Below, in pieces: positions 41,654 through 49,394 of a stretch of DNA of 64,000 nucleotides. The notes under the pieces are model-generated. The model was not told the origin of the DNA, searched no databases, and was given only the letters and a program-made list of their open reading frames with translations. This DNA is from CAG-1782 sp964418255 (lineage in GTDB: Bacteria > Bacillota > Clostridia > Christensenellales > DTU072). The stretch's first letter is position 1. Every line of letters starts with the position of its first letter. Made by a program: the position numbers and the translations under genes. Where the stretch lies: assembly GCA_964418255.1 (NCBI GenBank), contig CAYQKV010000007.1, positions 39,685 through 103,684 of the forward strand, read 5' to 3'.

Positions 41654-42787
41654 ATGCAGAACTACAAAATCACGGTAACTTGCGCTTCTGGGGTGGAAAG
41701 CGCGGTAAAAAAGGAACTTCGTTTGCTCGGATTTCCTTCGTCAAAGGCGTTGGACGGCGGAATCTCTTTGGAAGGCTCTTCCTTTGACGTCGCCCGTCTC
41801 AATATGTTTCTTTCCTGCGCGGACAGAGTTTACATAACCCTCTGTTCCTTCCGCGCGGTCACGTTTGACGAACTTTTCGACGGCGTTTGTTCTTTCCCTT
41901 TCGGCGACATAATTCCGTTTAACGCGCGTATCGTCGTAAACGGCAAATGCCGCAACAGTCGCCTGTTTGCCGTAAGCAGTTGTCAAAGCGTTATCAAAAA
42001 AGCCGTTCTTTCCTCTCTTTCTAAAAAATATCGCAAAAAAATCTTTCCAGAAAACGGCGAATTCTACCGCGTCGAATTTCTCATTTCGTCGGACGAAGTT
42101 ACTCTTATGCTCAACACTTCGGGCGAAGGACTTCATAAACGCGGTTGGCGCGACCTCGTATGGGAAGCTCCCATAAAGGAAACGCTTGCCTGCGCTATGC
42201 TCGAACTCAGCGATTTTACGCCCGAAAATCCGTTCTGCGACCCGTTCTGCGGAAGCGGAACGATAGTCATAGAAGCGGCGAGAAAAGCCCTCGGCATCGC
42301 TCCCGGCAAAAACCGTAGTTTCGATTACGCAAAGTGGGATTTCCTCGACGAAAACGCCTACCGTCTTACGCTCGAAGAAGCTCTCGACAAAGAAACGCCC
42401 GACCGCAAACTTCATTTTTACGGGTTCGACGTAAACCCCGAAGCCATTGCTCTCGCTTCCCGTCACGCATTAAAAGCGGGCGTACGCGATAAAATTCATT
42501 TGCAGGTTCAGGACGTCAAGGACTTCCGCTGTTCTCTCAAAAACGGCTGTATAGTAACAAACCCGCCTTACGGCGAACGGTTGCTCTCCATTAAAGAAGT
42601 CGCCGCGCTGTACAAAACTCTCGGAAACGTTTTCCGCTCTCTCGACAATTGGAGTCTGTTCGCCATAACGAGCGCGCCCGATTTCGAAAAAAATCTCGGT
42701 CTGAAAGCCGACAAAAACCGCAAACTCTACAATTCGGGCATAGAATGTCGGTTTTACCAGTATTTTCACAAACAGTCTTCGACCTGA
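41654..42787 (+). CDS. rlmL: rRNA guanine-N2-methyltransferase-type protein (THUMP, RlmL-like)
   Basis: A 377-residue protein: an N-terminal THUMP domain (about 60-160) followed by a class I methyltransferase with DPFCGSGTIVIEAARKALG and the target motif NPPYGER. This is the YpsC/RlmL group, which methylates guanine N2 in 23S rRNA (G2445 in E. coli); the C-terminal RlmK part of the E. coli fusion is absent, as usual in Firmicutes. No ribosome site; TAAAAT ends 6 nt before the ATG, giving a possible leaderless start, though its -35 is poor. Confidence 0.88.
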   Translation: MQNYKITVTCASGVESAVKKELRLLGFPSSKALDGGISLEGSSFDVARLNMFLSCADRVYITLCSFRAVTFDELFDGVCSFPFGDIIPFNARIVVNGKCRNSRLFAVSSCQSVIKKAVLSSLSKKYRKKIFPENGEFYRVEFLISSDEVTLMLNTSGEGLHKRGWRDLVWEAPIKETLACAMLELSDFTPENPFCDPFCGSGTIVIEAARKALGIAPGKNRSFDYAKWDFLDENAYRLTLEEALDKETPDRKLHFYGFDVNPEAIALASRHALKAGVRDKIHLQVQDVKDFRCSLKNGCIVTNPPYGERLLSIKEVAALYKTLGNVFRSLDNWSLFAITSAPDFEKNLGLKADKNRKLYNSGIECRFYQYFHKQSST

Positions 42788-42867
42788 GCGGATATATCGC
42801 GTTTCTTTACGCCTGCAAAAACGAAGATAAAATAATCAAACAGAAATTATTTTCTCATCATTACAGT

Positions 42868-42901
42868 AAAAGCGGATAAAAATAGAGTTTTTTCCGCTTT
42901 T
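42868..42901 (+). terminator. terminator of rlmL
   Basis: AAAAGCGGA, an AT loop containing a further short pairing, TCCGCTTTT. It lies 80 nt after the rlmL stop and is followed by the structured element at 42903. Confidence 0.6.
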
Positions 42902-42902
42902 C

Positions 42903-42987
42903 CGCAAGTTTAATCGGGGTCCCCTAAAAGCTATATGCTTTTTGGGGTGATATTTCCGTACGTTAGTACGGCGACGGTTCACTTGCG
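42903..42987 (+). ncRNA. three-way-junction structured element
   Basis: A closing stem CGCAAGT (42903-42909)/ACTTGCG (42981-42987) encloses two hairpins: CCCCTAAAAGC/GCTTTTTGGGG (42921-42947, one mismatch) and CCGTAC-GTTA-GTACGG (42956-42971). A competing palindrome GGGGTCCCC is at its left. It is followed by A7, so it is not a standard terminator. Nearby promoter evidence is lacking; it may be a repeat or an RNA. Confidence 0.35.
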
Positions 42988-43032
42988 AAAAAAATAAACG
43001 CAATCTCTCCACTCAAATCTTCGACATAATTA

Positions 43033-43062
43033 TTGACATTCCGCGCGTATAAATGATATAAT
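43033..43062 (+). promoter_or_regulatory. strong extended -10 promoter of ferredoxin
   Basis: Perfect TTGACA (43033-43038), an 18-nt spacer, TGA and perfect TATAAT (43057-43062). Such a strong promoter fits an abundant electron carrier. Confidence 0.88.
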
Positions 43063-43094
43063 GAAAAAAACTTTATAAAGGAGATTTTTTAATT

Positions 43095-43265
43095 ATGGCA
43101 TATGTAATCGGTGAAAACTGCGTAAGCTGCGGTACCTGTGCGGAAACCTGCCCCGTAGGCGCAATCAGCGAAGGCGCGGACAAGTACGTTATCGACGCGG
43201 ACCAGTGCATCAGCTGCGGCAGCTGCGCAAGCGTTTGCCCCTGCGAAGCTATCAGCGAAGAATAA
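43095..43265 (+). CDS. 2[4Fe-4S] ferredoxin
   Basis: A 56-residue clostridial ferredoxin. Two cluster motifs are present: CVSCGTCAETCPVGA and CISCGSCASVCPCEA, with eight ligand cysteines and the usual Pro after the fourth. The start follows AAAGGAGA. It is the probable electron acceptor of PFOR (49395) and partner of the Fe-S flavoprotein (23315). It has its own strong promoter and terminator, so it is a single-gene unit. Confidence 0.97.
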   Translation: MAYVIGENCVSCGTCAETCPVGAISEGADKYVIDADQCISCGSCASVCPCEAISEE

Positions 43266-43285
43266 TTTACAAAAGAACTTCAAGT

Positions 43286-43322
43286 AAAAGCGACGACCGA
43301 AAGGGTCGTCGCTTTTGCTTTT
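43286..43322. terminator. bidirectional terminator after ferredoxin
   Basis: AAAAGCGACGACC, loop GAAAG, GGTCGTCGCTTTT, then GCTTTTT. It serves ferredoxin (+) and probably the converging 43339 gene (-). Confidence 0.88.
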
Positions 43323-43338
43323 TCCGTCTTAAAAAATT

Positions 43339-43530
43339 CTAAACGTAAACGGGGTCTATCGGGTCGTAAATAACGACTTCCACTTTATACCCCACTCTCG
43401 AAAGGTATTTATTGAACCTTTCTTCCGCTCTTTTCACCGCGTCCGCGTCGCACGACGCGTCCACTTCTATTTCTTTCATAATGTGCTTGTTTTTCGGCGT
43501 ATGAATAACGCAATATACTCTATATCTCAT
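43339..43530 (-). CDS. small conserved-looking protein
   Basis: A 63-residue protein, beta-alpha-beta in pattern (RYRVYCVIHTP, KEIEVDASCDADAVKRAEERF, VEVVIYDP). Its ATG follows GGGCGGCG and lies 1 nt after the GDPD stop, so it is probably the second gene of that operon. I do not recognise a family. The good ribosome-site spacing and tight coupling favour a real gene. Confidence 0.6.
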   Translation of the reverse strand: MRYRVYCVIHTPKNKHIMKEIEVDASCDADAVKRAEERFNKYLSRVGYKVEVVIYDPIDPVYV

Positions 43531-43531
43531 T

Positions 43532-44563
43532 TTACGCCGCCCTATTTCCGTTCAGGACTTTATACCCCACGGCGGGATAATCCGTCATAATCGCGTCCGC
43601 GCCGTTGTCTTTAAGCTCTTTTATCTGCTCCGCTTCGTTTATCGTCCAGTACTGCGCGGCTATACCGTAACTGTGCGCGTAATCTATTATCTCTTTCGTT
43701 CCGAAGTTGAAATACGCCGCTTTATACGGTAATTGCAACACTCCGTACTTTACTTCTCCGAGGTCGGCTCCGTACAAAAAGGAAAAATAAAAATGCAACG
43801 CTTCCATAATGCTTGCCGAACGCGTGACTTCTTCCGAGTACTTTTCGTCGATATATTTCGTTATATCCGCGTTGAACGTGCCCACTATGGTTCTGTCCGT
43901 TATGTCGTATTCTTTCATCTTTTCGTACAGTTTGTCCATAGCTTTCTTTCCCGCGTTCCCGTCGTCCTTTATTTCGATGATATAATTCATCTCTCCGTCG
44001 GTTCTGACCTGTTTTTCCACGTAATCGAGTATCCCGTCGAGGGTTAAAATTCTCACGTCGTCGGGAATATCCTCTCCCCTCAGTCCTTTATACGGGGTTG
44101 TCCCGTCGGGCGCGACGAAGTTTTCCCCCATATTGAGCGTTTTTATCTCTTCCAGGGTATAATCTTTGACAAACGCGTCTTTTTTAGCGAATTTTTCCTG
44201 CGCGTCCGAAGTTCTGTCAAGCGTGTCGTCGTGCAACAGCACGAGTTCTCCGTCTTTGGTTATATGCAGGTCGAATTCGAGAATATCCACTTTGTATTCT
44301 TCGTTTTCCATACAAAGTCTGAACGCCGCGAGCGTTTCTTCGGGCGCTTCGCCGCCGCCCGCTCTGTGCGCGGACAGTTTTGTCTCTTCTTCTATATATT
44401 GGCTTTTCTCAATCGGTTCTCCGTTATAACCCTTTCTCGCCGCGGTCGCGGTAAGAGGCAGAATGACCAGATTAAGCAAAATTACGGCGACAATCAATCC
44501 TATTATCCCGAAAACAACGATTTTTTTCGTTACCGACCACGGTTTTCTCGCTCTTTTCGCCAT
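43532..44563 (-). CDS. membrane-anchored glycerophosphodiester phosphodiesterase
   Basis: A second GDPD, 343 residues. An N-terminal helix (about 15-38) is followed by LSAHRAGGGEAPEETLAAF, EFDLHITKDGELVLLHDDTL and a DFIITDYP-like end (DAIMTDYPAVG). The insert of about 40 residues after LHDDTL and the GxE insertion HRAGGGEAPEE are typical of the UgpQ/GlpQ-like outer-facing enzymes. It would cleave glycerophosphodiesters or teichoic-acid turnover products. Compared with the 4704 gene it is more distant than a recent duplicate. Confidence 0.9.
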   Translation of the reverse strand: MAKRARKPWSVTKKIVVFGIIGLIVAVILLNLVILPLTATAARKGYNGEPIEKSQYIEEETKLSAHRAGGGEAPEETLAAFRLCMENEEYKVDILEFDLHITKDGELVLLHDDTLDRTSDAQEKFAKKDAFVKDYTLEEIKTLNMGENFVAPDGTTPYKGLRGEDIPDDVRILTLDGILDYVEKQVRTDGEMNYIIEIKDDGNAGKKAMDKLYEKMKEYDITDRTIVGTFNADITKYIDEKYSEEVTRSASIMEALHFYFSFLYGADLGEVKYGVLQLPYKAAYFNFGTKEIIDYAHSYGIAAQYWTINEAEQIKELKDNGADAIMTDYPAVGYKVLNGNRAA

Positions 44564-44601
44564 TTTTTTACACCTCTTTTTTTCATTTTTCTCGAATATG
44601 A

Positions 44602-44632
44602 GAAGCGAAACGGCGATACGCCGTTTCGCTTC
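44602..44632. other. perfect 14-bp hairpin
   Basis: GAAGCGAAACGGCG, loop ATA, CGCCGTTTCGCTTC, between the 44652 and 43532 genes. No T-run follows closely, so it may be a processing or termination-like signal rather than a canonical terminator. Confidence 0.6.
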
Positions 44633-44651
44633 CGCGTTTTAATTTCCCGAA

Positions 44652-47600
44652 TTATTTCAAAAACGCGTTCTTTTTCTTTCTTGCGACCGCTCCCACTATG
44701 CAAAGCGCGATTATCGCCGCCGCGGCGACCGAAACCGCCGTTATCGCGGCAATCGCGGAATACTTGTTTGTCGAGCTCTTAGCAATATTTATCGCGTCCA
44801 CGGGTACGACTTCTCCGTCGATTATCGTATAAGTATTTATCGTAAGAGTGTCTTTTTTCACCGAAATATCCGCGAAAACCGGCGTTTCTTTGAGTTCGAG
44901 ATACCCGTCCGCCGTAACGTATTTTTCCAGTCTTTCATCTACGGACACTCTCTTTATTATGCTTACTTCGTCGCTGTAAATATAGTCGTAGAACTTATCT
45001 CCCATCGTGCCGAGATTGATATACAGTACGCCTTCGGGCTTAACGACCGTTCCGTCGGAAGAGGTCTTTACTTCGACGGGCTGACCGTCCCGCCCTATGT
45101 ACTCGCTCACCGAATAAGTATGGTCGTGTCCTTGCAACACGAGGTCTACTCCGTTGTCGGCAAACAGCGGCGTAAGTTGTTTTCTTAGCCCGATTACGTC
45201 GTCGTCGAACGCGTGACTTCCCGCGGTGTACGGTCCTTTGTGAAGCATAACTATCGTCCACTTCGTGTTCTTGTTTTCCGCGTTCTTTTCCAAATCGTCG
45301 ATTAACCATTCGGTCTGCGTTTTGCCGAGTTCGTTGTCGCTTATATCGTTGGTGTCGAGCACGATGAAATGCGCGTAGTTATAGTCGTACGAATAGTAAT
45401 GTCCCGTTTCGCTTACCGTCGCATTGTCGGGAAGTCCGATAACGCTCGATAACGCGTACTCTCTCTTTTCGTGATTTCCGCCCGCGGTAACGAACGTGTT
45501 GTTCGCCCAGATTTCGCTCTGTTCGTCCAACCACCACGTGAACTGCTTGATGTTCTTTCCGTTGTCCACGTTGTCGCCGAGAGACGCGATGAAGGAAACT
45601 CCGCTGTCGCCGAAGTATTCCATAGCCGTTTTAAGCGACGGCAGACTGTCTTCGTAGTTGCCCTGTACCGAACCCTGCACGTCGGTAATCGCCATAAAAC
45701 GGAAATCTCCTTCCGCCGCGGTAGTGAACGAATAAGTTTCGCTCCAACCGTACTTATCGCTTCCGAGGCGGTAATAGTATGTCTTGCCCGCTTCCAAATC
45801 CGTCAGGCTCACCGTATGTTTATTATACAGTTTATAACGGTGGCTTATGTTGAAATAAGCTATGCCGAGGTCAATCGTGGGAAGCTCTCTGTCCACGTTC
45901 TCCGACTGCGCGGCAACGCGTTTCGCGTCTTTCAAATTCTTGTCGAGCGAGTATTCTATCTCGCTTGCGGGCACGGAGAATTCGTACTCTCCGCTCGCGT
46001 TTTTATCAAACACGTTCTGCTCAATCGAAGTATACCACGTTATCTTTTTCGTCGAGGTCAAATCCTTGTCGAACGATACGGTTATCATACTCGCAAGCAT
46101 ACCGTTTTCCACGGTCGGGGTTACCGCAAGCGAACCTTTCGTACCCTTAGCCCTGTAAAACGCTTTCCCGCCGTACACGCTCGCGGCGTTGGATTTCTTC
46201 GTCGCTATATTGAAATCTTTTTGGTTTTTCACCGTGTATTCTTTCATATAATCGCCCGCGCCCCAACTGCTTCCGTCGGGCGTGTTGTCCATAGACATTC
46301 CGCCTACGATGTACGCGGCGTAATATCCGAGGTTGCGGCAGAACGCGTCGGTGACGTATTTGCTTATAAGTTCTTTTTGCAGTATGTTATAAAGTTTGCC
46401 GTCGTCAAGATATTGATTGATATAATCGAGAACCATATCGACGTATTTTCCTATATCGCCGAATCCCTGCAATAAATTTCTTACCATCGGCGCGAGGAAT
46501 TGAAGCATCGAATCGTTTATATCCTCTTCGGGCGTTACGAGCAGGTCTTTCGCTATCGCTTCCACGTCGGTAATTACGCATTTGAGCGAGGAATATCCGT
46601 TCTTATCCACGGTCTTCAATCCGTAATTTTGGAACAGGGATTTTATCGTGCTGTCCAAACCCGCGGTCGCTTTCGTTTTCAACGCCGCCGTAATGTCTAT
46701 TCCCGCTCCGCTCGAAAGATTCGCCGTCTTCGCGTCCCACCTTATCGGCACGTCGAAAAGGAAATCGAGTTGCGGAACTATTCCGTCTACCAACAACGTG
46801 TTGATGAGGAAATCGACGAAAGTTCCGTCGTAAAGTTTGTCTATAAGCGGTTGCACAACCGAATGTATAGTATCGGTATGCGCTCCCGAAAGGTGTCCGC
46901 CGTAAACGATTACGAGGATTTCGGCTAAGGTCGTTCCTCCCTGTCTCGTCCCGTACGAGAAATCGTAATTAAGCACCCATTCTACCAAATCCGTGGCGTA
47001 GTCGACCAAACTGTTGCCCGCGACGGGTTTGTCCGTAATCTTAAACGTTCCGTCTCCGTTATCGACGAACGCGGGGAAATCCACGTCCGCAAGCCCGTTT
47101 ATCAAATCGTTAAGCAACGCTTTGGTAAAAGGTTTGCCATCGACGAAACTCATTCCGCCCACCATATTCGAAAGCATATCGAACAGTCCGTCGTTGACTA
47201 TTCCGCCTATCATTCCGTCCATCGAAATCAGTTTCGCCAAACCCTGCGTAAGGTAGTCGCCCACGCCGATTTTTTCGCCCTCGGCGTCTACGCACGCGCG
47301 TTTAACCAATGTAAGATAGTCCGTGCCCGCGTATAGATTTACGTCGTCCGTCGTGAACGCGCCGCATTTGGAAACCGAAGAAGAATTATAGTCGAGGCAA
47401 TCTTCGGGCGTTACCGCCGTTTCGTCACCGCCTATCTCGCTCGTCAGTTTATACGTAGCGTAATAGAAACCGTCCGCGGCGTTTTTGTCGAGAGAATGAA
47501 CCGTGCTCTTGACGTCTTCCGAGTAGTTGCCGTTTTTCCATTCCTGCGTAAAGGTAAGCGTTCTGTAACCCGACCCGTAAGAAACGAGCGAACCCGTCTC

Positions 47601-48857
47601 GATGTCGTAGGAAACGTTGCCTTCCTGCGTAATCGTATCCACTATATCGAACGCGTGCTGATGTCCGCTGAAATTATATCTTATCCCTGCGTTGGCAAGC
47701 GTCGATGTGTATTGTTCGAGGTTATCCAAAACGAAAAGACTTATTACTTCGTCCTGCGAAGTAAAGTGAGGTATGTTGTTGAAATGGCAGTTGGCAAGCA
47801 TAAGATTATCCGCCGCCACCTCGTCCTTGGTCTCTTCGACTATCCACCTGAGCTGCGCCCTCGTCACCATTCCGCCCGTGGTCTCGTCCCAACCGCCTGC
47901 GGAAGCCGTGGCAACCGTGCTCCTGTCGCCCGTGTACTCTCTCGCGTTTCCGTCTACTCCTATTACGGTAACTCCGTCAATCGTCGCGACGTACGAACAC
48001 GCGCCTATTCTTCCCGCTTCGGCAAGATATTCGAAATCGAGGTTGTTGTCTTCGTACGCTTTGACTTCCGCGTCGGTAGCGTTTCGCGCGTCGAACCCTT
48101 CGTACTTAACCGTGCCGTCGGGCTGCGTCGTTCTCTTCGTCGTGTCGTCGTACCAAAACTCGCTCTCGTAGAAGAACGAAAGTTTCACGCCCTGCGCGAT
48201 TTTGCAGTCTCCGATATGCTCGCCGTTTTTCCTGTTCGGACAGTTGCAGTATCCGAAGTCGGAATATATTTCGTATATATCCTTGCTCGTCGTGGTTTCC
48301 ACCGAACGCGGAACGTAATTCTCCATAAGTTCGAGCCTCTCCGCGTCGCTTGCGCAAGCGGCGAGTTCTTCTTTCGTAGGCATATAGGAAACCGCGCCGT
48401 CGTTATACATATCGTGGTTTCCGGGCATTACCAGAATTTGGAATTTTTCATATCCCGAGCGGGTACGCATTTTTTCGGTAATCGCGGCAAAATACTGCGC
48501 GACTACTTCGTTCGCCCGCTTTTCTCCGTTGCTCGTCAAGTCTCCCGACACCAAAACAACGGTAGGCGCGTCTTCCATCTCGTAAAGTTCGCCGAGCGCG
48601 GTGGCAAGCGTAGCTTCCGTCTCCGCAAGCATTTTCGTCATACCCGCGTCCGAATTGAATTCCTTCGAATGGATATTCGCATACTCTTTCGGCATCATAT
48701 GCACGTCGGACAAATGCGCGACGCGCGTCGTCTTGACTCTGTTATCCGCGGCGTACGCGCCGAACCCGGCGCAACCGATACCGACAATCAGAGCGGTAAG
48801 CACGAGAACCGTCACAAAAATAACCGCTCTCGAATTCCCCGACAATGTCTTCTTCAT
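44652..48857 (-). CDS. surface protein with two metallophosphoesterase domains
   Basis: A 1401-residue secreted protein. Signal peptide (about 1-37), then a first calcineurin-type phosphoesterase (about 42-440): LSDVHMM, SGDLTSNGE, GNHDMYN, FNNIPHF, GHQHAF. A helical middle of about 430 residues follows, then a purple-acid-phosphatase-like N domain and second phosphoesterase (about 1060-1290): TDVQGSVQ, GDNVDN, GGNHEKR, LHKGPY, GHDHTYS. A C-terminal membrane helix and KKKNAFLK tail anchor it. Both sites look complete, so it may dephosphorylate two types of extracellular substrate. Its promoter is at 48903. Confidence 0.85.
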   Translation of the reverse strand: MKKTLSGNSRAVIFVTVLVLTALIVGIGCAGFGAYAADNRVKTTRVAHLSDVHMMPKEYANIHSKEFNSDAGMTKMLAETEATLATALGELYEMEDAPTVVLVSGDLTSNGEKRANEVVAQYFAAITEKMRTRSGYEKFQILVMPGNHDMYNDGAVSYMPTKEELAACASDAERLELMENYVPRSVETTTSKDIYEIYSDFGYCNCPNRKNGEHIGDCKIAQGVKLSFFYESEFWYDDTTKRTTQPDGTVKYEGFDARNATDAEVKAYEDNNLDFEYLAEAGRIGACSYVATIDGVTVIGVDGNAREYTGDRSTVATASAGGWDETTGGMVTRAQLRWIVEETKDEVAADNLMLANCHFNNIPHFTSQDEVISLFVLDNLEQYTSTLANAGIRYNFSGHQHAFDIVDTITQEGNVSYDIETGSLVSYGSGYRTLTFTQEWKNGNYSEDVKSTVHSLDKNAADGFYYATYKLTSEIGGDETAVTPEDCLDYNSSSVSKCGAFTTDDVNLYAGTDYLTLVKRACVDAEGEKIGVGDYLTQGLAKLISMDGMIGGIVNDGLFDMLSNMVGGMSFVDGKPFTKALLNDLINGLADVDFPAFVDNGDGTFKITDKPVAGNSLVDYATDLVEWVLNYDFSYGTRQGGTTLAEILVIVYGGHLSGAHTDTIHSVVQPLIDKLYDGTFVDFLINTLLVDGIVPQLDFLFDVPIRWDAKTANLSSGAGIDITAALKTKATAGLDSTIKSLFQNYGLKTVDKNGYSSLKCVITDVEAIAKDLLVTPEEDINDSMLQFLAPMVRNLLQGFGDIGKYVDMVLDYINQYLDDGKLYNILQKELISKYVTDAFCRNLGYYAAYIVGGMSMDNTPDGSSWGAGDYMKEYTVKNQKDFNIATKKSNAASVYGGKAFYRAKGTKGSLAVTPTVENGMLASMITVSFDKDLTSTKKITWYTSIEQNVFDKNASGEYEFSVPASEIEYSLDKNLKDAKRVAAQSENVDRELPTIDLGIAYFNISHRYKLYNKHTVSLTDLEAGKTYYYRLGSDKYGWSETYSFTTAAEGDFRFMAITDVQGSVQGNYEDSLPSLKTAMEYFGDSGVSFIASLGDNVDNGKNIKQFTWWLDEQSEIWANNTFVTAGGNHEKREYALSSVIGLPDNATVSETGHYYSYDYNYAHFIVLDTNDISDNELGKTQTEWLIDDLEKNAENKNTKWTIVMLHKGPYTAGSHAFDDDVIGLRKQLTPLFADNGVDLVLQGHDHTYSVSEYIGRDGQPVEVKTSSDGTVVKPEGVLYINLGTMGDKFYDYIYSDEVSIIKRVSVDERLEKYVTADGYLELKETPVFADISVKKDTLTINTYTIIDGEVVPVDAINIAKSSTNKYSAIAAITAVSVAAAAIIALCIVGAVARKKKNAFLK

Positions 48858-48902
48858 TATGCATCTCCTCGCTTTTATTGATTGTAATTATAATATTAAA
48901 AA

Positions 48903-48931
48903 ATTTTACTATAAAATATTGCAATTGTCAA
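48903..48931 (-). promoter_or_regulatory. promoter of the double phosphoesterase gene
   Basis: TTGACA (48931-48926), a 17-nt spacer and TAAAAT (48908-48903) on the minus strand; GAGGAG precedes the ATG. Confidence 0.75.
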
Positions 48932-49293
48932 TAGCGCATTTTCGCCGTATCTCGCGCTTTTTCCACCCCGCCCGCTTTTTATCCGCTTCTGCCGACGGTT
49001 TACGCCCCACACTCTCTTCCGTCCTTTCCGCCGCAAGTAACGCTTGTCACAAAAAGCCGTTTCCATTTTTTACCTTGCCCTCGTTTCTGCCTCCGTTCCC
49101 CTCTGCAAAAAACGTAGCCCGAAACAGTCTCCCACTCTTCGAGCGTATATTGAATTTACATTTTCGGTTCCTTTTCCGCTCGATAAAGCTACCCGTAACG
49201 CGGGTTTTCGATTATCGGAAGTTCGTTCGGTTTTCCGCATAAAACGCCTGTAATCGTGCGCGGAGGGCATAGCTGTAAAATTTTTCAAAGTAA
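48932..49293. other. intergenic, no gene seen
   Basis: About 360 nt between the divergent 44652 and PFOR genes, markedly pyrimidine-rich on the plus strand to about 49180. Open frames on both strands (49044-49253 plus, 49070-49327 minus) have no ribosome site or family likeness. It may be decayed coding DNA. Confidence 0.5.
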
Positions 49294-49322
49294 TTGACTT
49301 ATATATAAATATTTTGTATAAT
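49294..49322 (+). promoter_or_regulatory. promoter of PFOR
   Basis: TTGACT (49294-49299), a 17-nt AT spacer and perfect TATAAT (49317-49322). The leader is about 66 nt and GC-rich in its middle. Confidence 0.82.
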
Positions 49323-49394
49323 ATCAACCGACAGCAATACCGACCGACTCGGGCGGTAGGAAATAACTCATAAAAATTAAACTTGGAGGTTCTA

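Noticed and set aside
48932..49293. Possible gene between the phosphoesterase and PFOR
   Set aside because: Frames on both strands lack ribosome sites and recognisable content.
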